From Phyto melanocephala (Eukaryota > Arthropoda > Insecta > Diptera > Rhinophoridae), in NCBI GenBank assembly GCA_941918925.1, contig OW799233.1:42260473-42324472 (forward strand): 64,000 bases of DNA, written 5' to 3'. The notes beneath the pieces were generated by a model. It searched no databases, was not told the DNA's origin, and saw only the letters and a list, made by a program, of their open reading frames with translations. The stretch's first letter is position 1. Each line of letters opens with the position of its first letter. Below are positions 33,418 through 45,015 of this stretch, piece by piece. The translations under genes and the position numbers were made by a program.

Positions 33418-33816
33418 CAAGGCATATTAATTTATCCAGGGTACACTTATACAAGGTGGCGGTGCCAGCCCAGCTGACAATTTTTTTGTGTTCTGGAGTA
33501 TGTCCAACTACATATTAAAAAAATGATTTCAACTCTGGAAATTGTCAAACTTCATACATAAAAAAAGAGAGCCGAAAATCGCTCTCCTTTACGCTATCAC
33601 CTTATATAATTACACCATGAATTCATCAGGTAATTGCAGTTCGGAGAGAGTGCTTTTTTAATTTTTTTTTATATGAAGTTTGACATTTGAAATAAATGAG
33701 AGAGAAAAAAATATTGTTTTTTATCTATAGACTTTAATAGCTGAAATTTAAAATAAGTGAAGAAAAAAATAATCAGCTGACGAAACAAGACTACCTGATA
33801 AATAAATGTGCCTTGG
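33418..33816. mobile_element. MITE family C split by a family D insertion
   Basis: Left fragment CAAGGCATATTAATTTATC, right part AATTCATCAGGTAATTGCAG to AATAAATGTGCCTTG. Flanks GTGGCGGG (33410-33417) and GTGGCGAG (33817-33824) look like an 8-bp target duplication with one change. The host of the insertion is the 3' end of the preceding DINE-like element. Confidence 0.75.
33437..33619. mobile_element. hAT-like MITE family D nested in family C
   Basis: 183 bp, CAGGGTACACTTATACAAGG to TATAATTACACCATG, flanked by AATTTATC and AATTCATC (one difference). Confidence 0.85.
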
Positions 33817-33856
33817 GTGGCGAGTATAAAAATTGAGATGTCTATACACTTCTGGC

Positions 33857-33928
33857 AGAGTACACTTATACAGGTAGTGGTGCCAGCCCAGCTGACTATT
33901 TTCGTCCTTTGTGCTCTGTAACTTACAA
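33857..33928. repeat. MITE family D, left fragment
   Basis: CAGAGTACACTTATACAGGT then AGTGGTGCCAGCCCAGCTGA matches the D left half. The right half is absent. Confidence 0.65.
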
Positions 33929-34172
33929 CATTTTACTATGTACATCGATTCAACTTTTTTAAAAGAGATGTACGACGTGAAAAAGCGCAGAAGGCGTGGT
34001 GTGGACTTTCAGCAAAAAAAAAAAAAAACATGCATATATTTATACGTACATAGATTGTACATAGCTAGATTGTTCATTAAAAAATCGAACCATCAAATAG
34101 AATAATGCCATCAAAGCCATGAAGTTCAATTGACGAATATTTTGTTTTACACCTAATAATTGTCCATAGATC

Positions 34173-34355
34173 CATGGTGTAATTATACAAGGTGGCGGTG
34201 CCAGCCCAGCTGATTATTTTTTTGTGCTCTGGTGTATGTCAAACTACATATTAAAAAAAATATTTGAAATCCGGAAATTGTCAAACTCCATACATAAAAA
34301 AAGAGAGACAAAAATTGCTCTCCTTTACGCTATCACCTTATGTAATTACACCATG
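34173..34355. mobile_element. hAT-like MITE family D, best-preserved ends
   Basis: Ends CATGGTGTAATTATACAAGG and CCTTATGTAATTACACCATG are almost perfectly inverted. Exact duplication CATAGATC at 34165-34172 and 34356-34363. 183 bp. Confidence 0.9.
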
Positions 34356-34363
34356 CATAGATC

Positions 34364-35429
34364 CTTCTATCATAAAAAATATTTAAATAATTCTTTGAAA
34401 ACTTTTTGTTTTATTTAAAGTTAACATCGTGCGTTTTGGTTGAACCACCCTGTACATTCTTTTAAAAATCCAGATATTATAATTTAAAAGATAGACAGCA
34501 AATCAATTATTAGATGCGTTACAAACTGCATAAACATCTATTAATACTTCTACCGCTTAATTTTACATTTGTTGTAATAGGTTTTCAGTTAACCTACAAA
34601 TACACAATTATAATCTGTGTTTGCAATAAAAACCAATTAATAAGCAACAATAAAATAAACTGTTTATTTTTAAACAAAGTATGTAAATAAAAACCCGCGT
34701 TAACTCTATGTCATAAATAATTTATCTATCACTTGTAAATTTTAAGCTGGTTTAGAGGAGGAAAAAAAACTACTTAAATTAAATATATAGCATTTGTTAT
34801 TGAATTTTAAATAGAAATTTTAAGTGAAACTTTATTTTTGAGTACATATTGAAATTGACATTATGATTTGTTTACAAAAAAAAAAAAAAAAACAATTAAA
34901 GATTTGACGCCCCTCTTTTTTAAAAAGTAAAAATGAAACTGAATTGAAAACATTGCAATGAATTTTATAATTTTAATTTAAATTTAAAAAATAGATAACA
35001 CTATCTTGTATTAAAACTTAATTTTTCTTTATAAGTTTGATTTTTTTTTTTTTGATTGACATAAGTCAGTATTAACCTACTTTTAATGATGTTTAAAGTT
35101 GTTTAAAAATGTTAAGCTTTTTATATAACTTTACGAATATAGGCCTAAATAAATAAGATTAATTTAATTTTTTCAAGGCTGCAATAACTCGGTCTATAAT
35201 ATACCTGATATATTGTATCACAACATGTTATTCAACGTCATACAATTGCACTTTCTGCGAAATAGCGGCCATTTTTAATGGTGATTGATTTAAACGTTAG
35301 ATAATTCATATGATAGTTAACGCTGCTTAGAGATCCTCAAAAGTCATAAATTTAAATATGTATGTACATATATATTTTTATTACTTCCCTTTGAAAAGTT
35401 GCTACATTCTCCTTTTTATTTTTTAATTT
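34364..35429. other. Gene-free AT-rich region
   Basis: No gene or defined repeat recognised. Long A and T runs (34877-34892 and 35041-35054). Confidence 0.55.
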
Positions 35430-35640
35430 TTAATAACTTTTTAGTTTCCATGTGTTGGTTGAAATCAACTTTTAGAAGCAACTATATGTTCCCCAGATCT
35501 GTGTATGGTATCAATCTTTTGGAAATATCCGGGAATGAATTGCTATTGAAATTCAGCACAATCGACCTAAAACTTTCTGAGATATGAGCAAAAAACAACG
35601 ACCACCTCGTTTTTTTCACAATTACAACAAATAGTTAATT
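35430..35640 (-). repeat. DINE-like internal fragment
   Basis: Read forward: GTTGGTTGAAATCAACTTTT, CAGATCTGTGTATGGTATCA, TTCTGAGATATGAGC, CGACCACCTCG. This is the conserved core of the 47254 copy in the same orientation, with neither end. Confidence 0.65.
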
Positions 35641-36365
35641 TTTTTAATCTTTTTTTGCCAAAACGAATCCAGGGGGGGGGGGCATTGCACCCTCCCAGAA
35701 TGGTCTATAGTTGATCCAAATTTGTTGTGATAAAAATTAAAAGTTAATTATGATTCAAAAAGTGTATTGTATTGGTTTCTGGCAGAGCACTTGACAAATA
35801 GCTGTCGCACACTTACCAAATATTAACATAACAGAAATTATTTAAATTTTAAAATTCAGTAGCTGAAAATAAGAAATATTCTACTTTCTAAACTATAAAA
35901 TTAAGTACGCTAATAGTAAAAAAACATTTAGAGTTTGTATACAAAATACATATACATATGTATGTATGTATTTATTATTATAAACATATACGCCAATTTA
36001 GTGGTGTTTATAGAAATTCATATAAACCTAACGAATTTTACCTTTTTAACAAAAACATTGACCTTAAACATTGTGTATTAGGAATCCTTTTTACAATAGA
36101 CCGGTTTAATGTTAATACCCATACACAGTGTCAGTACAAACATTTAAAACGTACATTTCTCATAAAACATGCACATGTATAATGTATGACATGTAAGTAT
36201 GTACATGTCTGTTGAAAATAATAAATTTTTGCAAATGTACCTACAAACAATTTATAGAACGTCGACATTAACAAACACTCGACTTTGATACTAACATAAT
36301 AGCAAACGATTTCATATCAAGTATCTAAATCTATAAAATTAAATAAAACTGCCTGCACATAAACT

Positions 36366-36477
36366 CCCGTACTCATAAAAAATATTTTAGGTTTATTAAA
36401 GGCTTATTTGACAGATGTTGTACAGAAATTTGTCAAATAAGCCTTCAATAAACCTACAATATTTTTTATGATTATTG
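36366..36477. mobile_element. MITE family A, full copy
   Basis: CCCGTACTCATAAAAAATAT and TATTTTTTATGATTATTGGG arms, with inner TTATTAAAGGCTTATTTGAC / GTCAAATAAGCCTTCA. Confidence 0.7.
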
Positions 36478-36479
36478 GG

Positions 36480-37205
36480 TTAAAGGGGATTAATTTGTAA
36501 ATGCTAGATTTGACCCACATAAACATGTGTCATTTTGGAATAACTTTCTTAAAAAATTTAAGATATTTTATAGTGTACTGTATTCTGCTAGTCAAGTCCT
36601 TTCATTTCATATCCATATTAAGTCTCTTGATGGTCTTGAAGCTAAAAAACAAAAATTTTTATTTGTAATTTTTGAAAAAAAAAAAACATTAGGTTGCCTT
36701 TTGGCGCTTATATCTCAGTCAGTTTCAAGTCGACTTGCAAGCTTTTTTCTGGAATATATTTCGATACTACGGTTTGCGATTTAGTGTGTCACTAGACTGC
36801 TTAAACATTAATTAGAAGCTTTAGTAATTTAATAATAAAACAAATATTTTTTCAAATTATTTTTGTCTATAACTTTCAAGATTAGCCGATAGGAAAGGTC
36901 TGTATAAATAATAACAAGCATGTCAACTAATTACACAAGAGCTAAAAATTTTAATTCTAGTATGGAAAAACAGAGACAGTTGTGTTTCATTGCTAATATC
37001 TAGAAGATTTAAGCCCGTTTCTGCTAGTTTGCAACACCGATTTTCGTCCGTATATTTCTTAAAGTTAGTTACCACATTGTTGATTCAAAAAAACACACGG
37101 ACAGACGGCCTTCACTTAATCGACAAATACAGAACGGATGGCCATCGTAAAAATATGTATGAACGCATATACGGATACGACGGAAGGAGGCATATAAAAG
37201 ATATG
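36480..37205 (+). repeat. DINE-like 3' portion, decayed
   Basis: GTCAAGTCCTTTCATTTCAT, the GCGCTTATATCTCAG core, ACACACGGACAGACGG and a degraded tail near 37150-37200. The 5' end is lost where MITE A stands. Confidence 0.55.
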
Positions 37206-37243
37206 ACACTAAGAGTAATAAACTTTAAATTTGCACTTACAAC

Positions 37244-37427
37244 CAGAGTAAACTTAAACAAGGTGGGGGTGCCAGCCCAGCTGACTATTTTTGTGTGTTC
37301 TGGAGTATGCCAAACTACATATTTAAAAAAAATGATTTCAACTCCGGAAATTGTCAAACTCCATACATAAAAAAGAGAGCCAAAAATTGCTCTCCTTTAC
37401 GCTATCACCTTATGTAATTACACCATG
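37244..37427. mobile_element. hAT-like MITE family D
   Basis: 184 bp. Left end CAGAGTAAACTTAAACAAGG, right end CCTTATGTAATTACACCATG. Exact 8-bp duplication CTTACAAC at 37236-37243 and 37428-37435. Confidence 0.88.
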
Positions 37428-37559
37428 CTTACAACGATATCAGAATTTATCATTCAATTAAATGTAATGGGACCAGCAAAACTGACCGGAATCAAATGGT
37501 TTTTAAAAAAAACTTTGAAGAAAAATTGCTTAAGGAAAATTTTTATTTGAACTAGCCAC

Positions 37560-37935
37560 GTAATTGAATTTTGCCTTTTTTTAATTTTTTATTTTGGCTC
37601 ATTTCCGTACAATGGCTTCAGCGTATTCATACCAAAATTGCACGAATGCTATAGCCAGTCGGATTTGCATCTGCCAAATTCAAAGCTATTGTGTTGAAAG
37701 TTTTTAAATTCTTGATTCACACGAGCTTTATGAGGCGGTGCCGAGTCTTTTTAGAACAAACATGGTGTACGACCGAAATGTTTACTTGGCCGCGGATCAG
37801 CACCCAAAGCATTTTCCGATAACAAGTCGCATTGACTTTGACGCCAGACTCGATGAAAACTATTGGACAACATCCAAGAAAGGTCACAGAGGAGAATTAT
37901 TTCGGGAAGCCGTTCTAAAGCTCAAATTTTTATAA
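37560..37935 (-). pseudogene. Relic of a different mariner/Tc1-type transposase
   Basis: Minus strand fragments read IESGVKVNATCYR, then KDSAPPHKARVNQEF (consensus FQQDSAPAHKA, around the second catalytic Asp), then SFEFGRCKSDW, with stops and frame changes. The opposite-strand 65-codon frame is only its shadow. The sequence type differs from the QQDGATCHT copies at 16101 and 43153. Confidence 0.6.
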
Positions 37936-39028
37936 ACAATTAAGTAAACACAATTATTTTGAACTTCTTAATAGGATTTTTTTGTTTTGTTTGAAAATTC
38001 GTCACTTTCCTGCAGCATGCAGGAAACCGTTTAAAGGCAATAGTCAAGATAAAAAGGTGGTCGCATTGAGATAAAGTGAATGGATTCTGAAATTTTTATT
38101 ATTTCCCTACATTTTGTAATTTGAATTAATAAAAAATAATTTCATACAAAGAAATATGGTGGTAACTCTTCAATCGCCCAACCCGTACTATCGGCAATAT
38201 CGTATTTTTAATGGCCAAGCAGTCGGCCATAGTTTCTTACGATGTTTATAAATTAAAACCATGCTTCGATCTGTTACACAGGTAATATCAAATTTAATGC
38301 ACTTCTAACAAGTATTTGTAAAAGGCCAGTACTTTGTCCGGTTAGTTTTAAACCACATTGTCTTTTCTATAATTACACATAAACGCATTTACATATACAT
38401 ATGTAGTTGTGTTTGTTTTTTGTTTTCTGTCTATAATGATGGTCCATAAAATCAAGATGACTTATAAGGAGTTAATAAAAAAAAACAAGTTATGGAATAT
38501 TAACCAAAAACTCTAGGGTGTTAAGTTGTGCAGAAAATGGAATAAAATGTTTTTTTCTATTAAGTCTTCAAGCAAAGTAAAAACTATTGTGTAAAGTGTG
38601 TTACCAACAAACCCTTCAATGCTAAACTGCACAAAAACAAATTGAATCTCAATAAACAGTAACATGTTTAAGACCCATTACCTCAATGTTAAATCAATTT
38701 TTATTTCTTTTTTTTTTTTTTGAAAACTTTTTTGTATATCGTTACAATAGATAAAACAAATATTGAAAAAATTTGGCCAAATATGCTTAAAACTTAGTAG
38801 ATACATATGTACAGTCTCGATTCAAACAATAGCAACGGTTACAATTATATTTTTATAGGTAAGAAGAATAAATTAAGATTAACGATGATTTTTTATTTTT
38901 TGAAACAATTACATTTAAACAGTTGTTCTTTGTATTGAGCTTTTATAAAAAATAGTTTTTAATTTTATTTTCCGATATTTCGCTACCACATTGGGTAGCT
39001 TCTTCAGGGAAAGTTTTTACACTTTTTT
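37936..39028. other. Gene-free AT-rich region
   Basis: No gene recognised. Poly-T near 38708-38721. The tract ACCACATTGGGTAGCTTCTT at about 38988 is unassigned. Confidence 0.5.
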
Positions 39029-40001
39029 TATACCCTTCACACAGTGAAAAAGGGTGTATATAGGTTTGTCATTCCGTGTGAAATTTCTACAATTTTCATT
39101 TCCGACCCCATAAAGTATATATTTTCTGAAAGCTTATGAATTTTTTTTTAATTTTTTTTTTATTTTTTTATTTTTATTTTAACATACATACGTTAATTTT
39201 TAATTTTATAATGGGATGTTTTCTACAATTTTGATTTCCGACTCCATAAAGTATATATTTTCTGAAAGCTTATGAATAGGGGAGTCGATTAAGCCCTGTC
39301 AGTCTGTCCGTCTGACCGTCTGTCCGTGTGTATGTTGAAATCAACTTTTTGAAGCCCTCCGACATCGCTTGGACTCGGGTGAGGTATTAAAATATCAGAA
39401 ATATTCGGGAGTAGATCGGTATTGAAAATCAGAAACATCGGTACATAAACAACTGAGATATGAGCAAAAACCCACGACCACTTCGATTTTTTTTCACAAA
39501 AACAACATTACAACAACAACATACATACATACAAACTGGTTAGAGAAAACGTGGCATCGAATCCCAGCTGAGCCAAAAAAAAAATTTTATTTTTTTTTAA
39601 TTTTTTTTATATTTTTTTTTAATTTTTTTTTATTTTTTATTTAATATATTTATATTTTTATTATTTTTTTTTAAATTTTTTTTTTTAAATATTTTTTTTA
39701 TTTTTTTTTGTTTTATATTTATTATATATATTTTAATTATTTAAAAAAAAAAATTTTTTTTAATTTTTTTTTTAAATTTTTTTTTTAAATTTTTTTTAAA
39801 AATTTTTTTTTTTATTTTTTTTTTAACATACATACGTAAATTTATAATTTTACAATGGGATGTTTTTATATATGTATGTTTTTTATATGTATGTACGTAT
39901 ATCATATGGAATGGTGATACAAACTACTGTTATTGCATGACTATACGTTGTGAAGGGTATATAAGATTCGGCACGGCGGAATATAGCGCCCTTACTTGTT
40001 T
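39029..40001 (-). mobile_element. DINE-1-like element, full copy, head-to-head partner
   Basis: Reading the plus strand: 3' hairpin TATACCCTTCACACAGTG..AAAGGGTGTATA, conserved tail, CTGTCCGTCTGACCGTCTG, CGACCACTTCG, then about 270 bp of alternating T and A blocks (39570-39830), then AAGGGTATATAAGATTCGGC and ACTTGTTT at the 5' end. Confidence 0.75.
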
Positions 40002-40221
40002 CAATTTAACTTGACCACTTTAAAAATTGAGGACCGTTCTATGGATATATGAATCGAAAATCATTTTTTTTCAACGAAAATGTTCCAGATCTTTTGTCCA
40101 AAGACCACCTACAAATGAATTCAAGCCGCAGTTTACAACAAAAAGTATAAAACATATTGTTTGTGGTATAATGGTATTGAGGTGTGTTTTATATCAAGAT
40201 GTGGTTACCATATATTATATT

Positions 40222-41000
40222 AAAACAAGTAACAGTGCTATATTCGGCCGTGCCGAATCTTATATACCCTTCACAACGTGTAGTCATGCAATAACAATTG
40301 TTTTTATCACCATTCATCCCATATAAAATACGTGTATACGTACACGTTAGAATAAATGTGGCATCGAATCCCAGCTGAGCCAAACAAATTTTATTTTATT
40401 TAATATATTATTTATATTTTATTATTTTTTTTATATTTTTTTTAAATTTTTTTTTAAATTTTTTTAAAAAAAATTTTTAGAAAAATTTTTAAAAAATTTT
40501 TTAAAATTTTTTTTTAAATTTTTTTAAAATTTTTTTTTAAATTTTTTTAAAATTTTTTTTTTGTAGTTTTTTTTTATTATTTTTTTCTTATGTTTAATAT
40601 TTTTTTTTGTATTTTTTTTTGTTTGGTATGTTTTTTACATGTATGTATGTATGTATGTATGTTGTTGTTGTAATTGTGAAAAAAACGAGGTGGTCGTGGT
40701 TTTTTGCTCATATCTCAGAAAGTTATGGGGCGATTGTGCTGAATTTCAATAGCGATTCATTCCTGGATATTTCCAAGAGATTGATACCATATACAGATCT
40801 GAGGAACATATAGTTGCTTCTAAAAGTTGATTTCAACCAACACACGGACAGACGGACAGACGGTCAGGGCTTAATCGACTCCTCTATTCATAAGCTTTCA
40901 GAAAATATATACTTTATGGGGTCGGAAATGAAAATTGTAGAAATTACAAACGGAATGACAAAGCTATATATACCCTTGTGCACCACAGGTGTAGGGTATA
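40222..41000 (+). mobile_element. DINE-1-like element, full copy
   Basis: AAACAAGTAACAGTGCTATA with TTCGGCCGTGCCGAA, ACCCTTCACAACGTG, a T/A block array (40390-40620), CGAGGTGGTCGTGG, ACACACGGACAGACGGACAG, CCCTTGTGCACCACAGG and final GGGTATA. It is oriented away from the copy at 39029, with 220 bp between the two 5' ends. The 84-codon frame inside it is not a gene. Confidence 0.78.
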
Positions 41001-41094
41001 ACAACTACGAATGCAGCCGTATATGTAAAAATCCCGGAAGGAAATATGTTGCCACATGCCTCCGATAAAATGTCAATAATGTGGGTCTTTCAAC

Positions 41095-41409
41095 AAAACA
41101 ATTACTCCAAACACAATAGCGAAACGACAAAGAAAATCGAGGTGGTCGTGGTTTTTAGCTCATATCTCAGTTGTTTATGTACCGATGTTTCTGATTTTCA
41201 ATACCGATCTACTCCCGAATATTTCCGATATTTTAATACCCCACCCGGGTGCGGGCGATATCGGGGGGCTTCAAAAAGTTGATTTCAACATATACACGGA
41301 CAGACGGACATACTGACAGAGCTTAATCGACTCCCCTATTCATAAGCTTTCAGAAAATATATACTTTATGGGGTCGGAAATGAAAATTGTAGAAATTTCA
41401 CACGGAATG
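41095..41409 (+). repeat. DINE-1-like 3' portion
   Basis: GAGGTGGTCGTGGTTTTTAG, ATACACGGACAGACGGACAT, GCTTTCAGAAAATATATACT and TTTCACACGGAATG. Its ACCCGGG and TCGGGGGGCTTC variants pair with 39355-39380 rather than with 40222, so it derives from the same subtype as the 39029 copy. Confidence 0.7.
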
Positions 41410-41950
41410 TAGTATCAAACTTTCAGAAATACCGATTTGAGGTATTTTTTTAAGGATATTATTATTAACGGCAATGCTAAAGGCGAAAAATTCATTTGGA
41501 AAAAATCTATGTTTATCTTTAAAAAATCAAATATTCTAAGACTTAATTAACTTTCAGATATAGATGTACCATCACGTTTGTTAAGAGTATGTACATATGT
41601 TGGTTTCAGAACTGCCAAATATCAAACTCTTGTTTGAATTTACTGTACTTGTTTACTTGTTTACTTGTTTCATACCTATCAGATAATTTAGCAACGCCTT
41701 TCTATTAACGTAATAGTGATTGTCTTGGTTGTGTTGAAAGATTTTACAAACTCCAACATTGTAGTTAGTAAAATTTTTAATATCTAATAAATTCTTTAAA
41801 GCTAGACAAAATAGTCTTAAGTCAGGAACTACAGTTTTAATTATAATAACTTATTTATATAATTTTTTTACTTATTGACTAAGGAACAAACTATTACGTT
41901 TGGAAGCAGGTGTGCTAGAAATAAATTATTTATACCAAAGAAAACACTGA
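41410..41950. other. Gene-free region
   Basis: Contains a threefold TTTACTTG tandem (about 41648-41668). No gene seen. Confidence 0.5.
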
Positions 41951-42153
41951 GGATCATTTTTACAATTTGGCATTGCTTAAGTGTAGGATTTTATCGGACG
42001 AGTAAACAGTTCTACGTTATTAAATACAACTTCACCGTTAGTGTAAGGCAAGTTCATTTAAACTGGTTAAACTAAAGTTGTAATAATGACGAACTTTTTA
42101 TTCGTCCGACAAAATCTTACCTTTAACTAACGCCAAATTGTAAAAATGGACCT
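41951..42153. mobile_element. Candidate foldback MITE with long imperfect arms
   Basis: The left arm CATTTTTACAATTTGGC..GGATTTTATCGGACGAGTAA is mirrored by TTATTCGTCCGACAAAATC..GCCAAATTGTAAAAATG at the right. The two ~75-bp arms meet almost without a spacer. The duplicated arms are diverged (several differences). No target duplication is clear. Confidence 0.6.
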
Positions 42154-42914
42154 TAAACTAATTTAAATTTATATTCAAAATTTAAAAGTTCTATTTATAT
42201 TCTTAATAAATATGCTAGCATTTTTAACCTCGTATGTTTTTTAAATATGGCATTATGTATTGTTTGTAGTGGACTAAATAACGGTAACAACTATTATCAT
42301 TTCATTTAAAACATAAGTGTTGCTAACCTTAGAAATTTTTTTAGATAAATAAAGATTTTTTATATGTAGTTATTGTAATTGCAAAATTTTTAAATTTTTA
42401 AAAATTTAATGATGGTGTATAAGCTAACCGTCTAGAATACAAAACACCACTTTTTAGCATATTTGTCAGTCTTCCTAAACTCGATTGACTTATTTAATCA
42501 CTGGATGGATTTGATAAAGTATGGGATACCTTGATATCTGGCTCAACATATTTCTAACAGAAAACATAAAACAAAATAGTATTTAAATTGACACTAGAAT
42601 GTTTGTAAGAAATAAATTCATATAAAGATACGACAGAAGAATTATAAAAAATTTTGAACTTCAACAATAAACTAACAACGATATCGGAATTTATCTTAAA
42701 ATTAATACAATACAAAAATATTGTTGGGGCAAATAATGCAACACGGGTTCAACTAGTTTTAAGTAAAATTCTTGAAAAAACTAAACTTATGAATCGAATT
42801 TTCTTAAACCAAAACGATTTAGTAATTTGAGTTACAAATAATTTTACAGAAATTGTTTATTAATAGGTTGTAATTTGAAATTTTTGCAGATTTCTTCTAA
42901 AATATAGTTAGTTA
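42154..42914. other. Gene-free AT-rich region
   Basis: Nothing supportable. Confidence 0.5.
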
Positions 42915-43152
42915 AAACAAGTAAGAGTGATACATATATTCCTTTGATCCGAATCTTATATACCCTTTAAACAATTTGTACCATCATGTAATGACCATAA
43001 CTGACAATTATATGGTGCAACTGTGACTAAAACTTATTTAGGAAATCGATAATTTAAACTTTTAGTTGAAATTTTCTTTGGCGGTATATTTATCTGTAAT
43101 TGACCCATTGAATCAAGATTTTCTGCAAATGTTGCTAAAGGTATTATATATA
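42915..43152 (+). repeat. DINE-like 5' end fragment
   Basis: AAAACAAGTAAGAGTGATAC followed by GATCCGAATCTTATATACCC and CATCATGTAATG. It is cut off at the mariner insertion at 43153. I could not confirm that it resumes afterwards. Confidence 0.55.
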
Positions 43153-43428
43153 AAGGGTCCGCCGAAACACCTAAGACGAGTCACTGTTTGATGCGGATTT
43201 TGGTCCAGAGGCATAATTGGGCCATTTTTCTTCGAAAATGAGCAAGAAGTGGCCGTAGTCAATGGCGATCGTTATCGAGCCATGTTAAACGAATTTTTAT
43301 TCACAAAAATTGAAGAGGAGGATATTGGCAATATTTGGTTTCAACAGGACGGCGCTACGTGCCACACAGCCGAAGCTACACTTTTTTATAGCATTTTCAA
43401 AAAAAAAAAAGTTATTTGGCGGACTTTT
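43153..43428 (+). mobile_element. Internally deleted mariner-like element, sister of 16101
   Basis: AAGGGTCCGCCGAA at the left and TTATTTGGCGGACTTTT at the right. Between them is transposase sequence VAVVNGDRYRAMLNEFLFTK and GNIWFQQDGATCHTAEATLF. It lacks everything before the RVTV..W region. About 276 bp. TA precedes the left end (43151-43152); the right flank is altered. Confidence 0.8.
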
Positions 43429-44689
43429 GTATAAAAATTGTTTAAAAAATGTATAGCAGTTCATAAAATGAGAACGGCTTAGCCGATTTCTGTAAAATTT
43501 TTTGCCAGTTGTTCGTATTTTCGAGGAGAAGGTTTTTACGGAAGAAAATTTTGGAAAATCTCTCCGGAAAAGTCGGAAAATTGGAAAAATCAAAAATCGA
43601 GTTTTTGTATGAAATTTTGTGTGAAATTATTCCTTAATGGCTTTTCAAATGAAAAAATAGAAAGTTCTCAGCCAAAATCCGATAGATGGCGTTATACGTT
43701 GACATAGACTTTGAGCAAACTGACAGGTGTCACATTGAAAACTTAAATATTTGTGTTGTATTATTACTCTAAAGTTTGTCTGAAGGCTTAAAATTGGGGC
43801 AAGGCGAAGTTCGCCGGCTCCCCATGTATTTTATATATTTATTTATTCAACACAACAATACAAAGCCTTCCAGGCCAATTTATATGTATGTATTACTTAG
43901 TAATAAAGAACCTAAGATATTAAATTTTATTTGCACATGAATTCATATAAAAATATAAAACACAAAAGAAATAATTATGAAAAATTTCAGATTACAAATC
44001 ATAAAAGCACGAAATTAGCTCCCAGCCACAATAAAAATGAAAAAATAGAAAGAAAAATAATAAGAAAAAATAGGTTAATAGTCCAAATTAGCAGTAACTG
44101 ATTAAAGTTATTAACTTAGGCATAATAGCATATTCCCAGGTAGGTAGCACACATATATTTAATAGGAAAACACCAATAAATTGGGTAACAAGTTGAGTTA
44201 ACAAAAAAAAAAAATAGATAATCAAGTAAAATAAGAAAAATATTTCATAACTTTAAAGCAAAATACATTGTTTGATTGGGGAAAAATACGAAGATCAAGA
44301 AGCAAAAAACTGCAGCGACGTGCTATTCTCACCACAAATCAACCTAAAAATCCTCAGAATATAAAGTTGATGATAACGAAAAAATTGCAAAAAAACAAAT
44401 TTATTACATAAAGGAAAATGAAAAGCATTCCTAATTACATTGTGAAACAAACTCTGATAACGAAAATTCAAAAAATTCATAAAAGTACAGCCTAGAAAAT
44501 TCATATGAGGCAGAAACCTCTTCAAGGCAGTATGACACCTTTGGCATAGGAAGAGCATGAGCCAATCTACGATACAAGATTAATATGATATACATATATA
44601 AGTATATACATATGTATGTACATACATATGTATATGTATATACGTAACAAACGTTGCAAGAATTTTCATAGGAGTTGTAAAATCTATTT
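43429..44689. other. Gene-free region
   Basis: No gene recognised. CATA/TATG-rich microsatellite with palindromic ACATATGTATGTACATACAT type sequence at about 44587-44645. Confidence 0.5.
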
Positions 44690-45015
44690 TTTTGGGGTTA
44701 CAAAACAGAGGAAATTGTGTTCTATCGCTCATATTTTAGCTGTAAATATGCCCACATAACTGATTTTGCATAGCAAAATTCTCAAGAGCATATCTAATAA
44801 ATTAATTCCATATAAGAGCCTGAATTATACGTGGAGGCTTTAAAAAATTGATTTCGACATACAAATTGATAGGCAAAGAGATGGTCTTAGCTTAATTAAT
44901 TCCTCTATATACATACTTATGTATAAGGATTCAGAATATATATTTACATACATATGTACATATGTATACTCGCATACTTTATAGGTTTTAAAATTAATAT
45001 TGTAGAAACGGTTTC
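44690..45015 (+). repeat. Strongly decayed DINE-like fragment
   Basis: TTGTGTTCTATCGCTCATAT, TTGATTTCGACATAC, GATAGGCAAAGAG, AATTAATATTGTAGAAACGG line up in order with the conserved DINE core and tail but are heavily changed. Confidence 0.4.

Noticed and set aside
37738..37935. 65-codon plus frame MPSLFRTNMVYDRN
   Set aside because: The opposite strand reads as a mariner transposase relic (KDSAPPHKAR), which explains the openness.
40814..41068. 84-codon frame in the DINE-like element, repeated at 47222 and 14975
   Set aside because: The recurrence tracks the repeat copies; stops and frame differ between copies, so the common MLLKVDFNQHTDRR start is a repeat feature and not a conserved protein.
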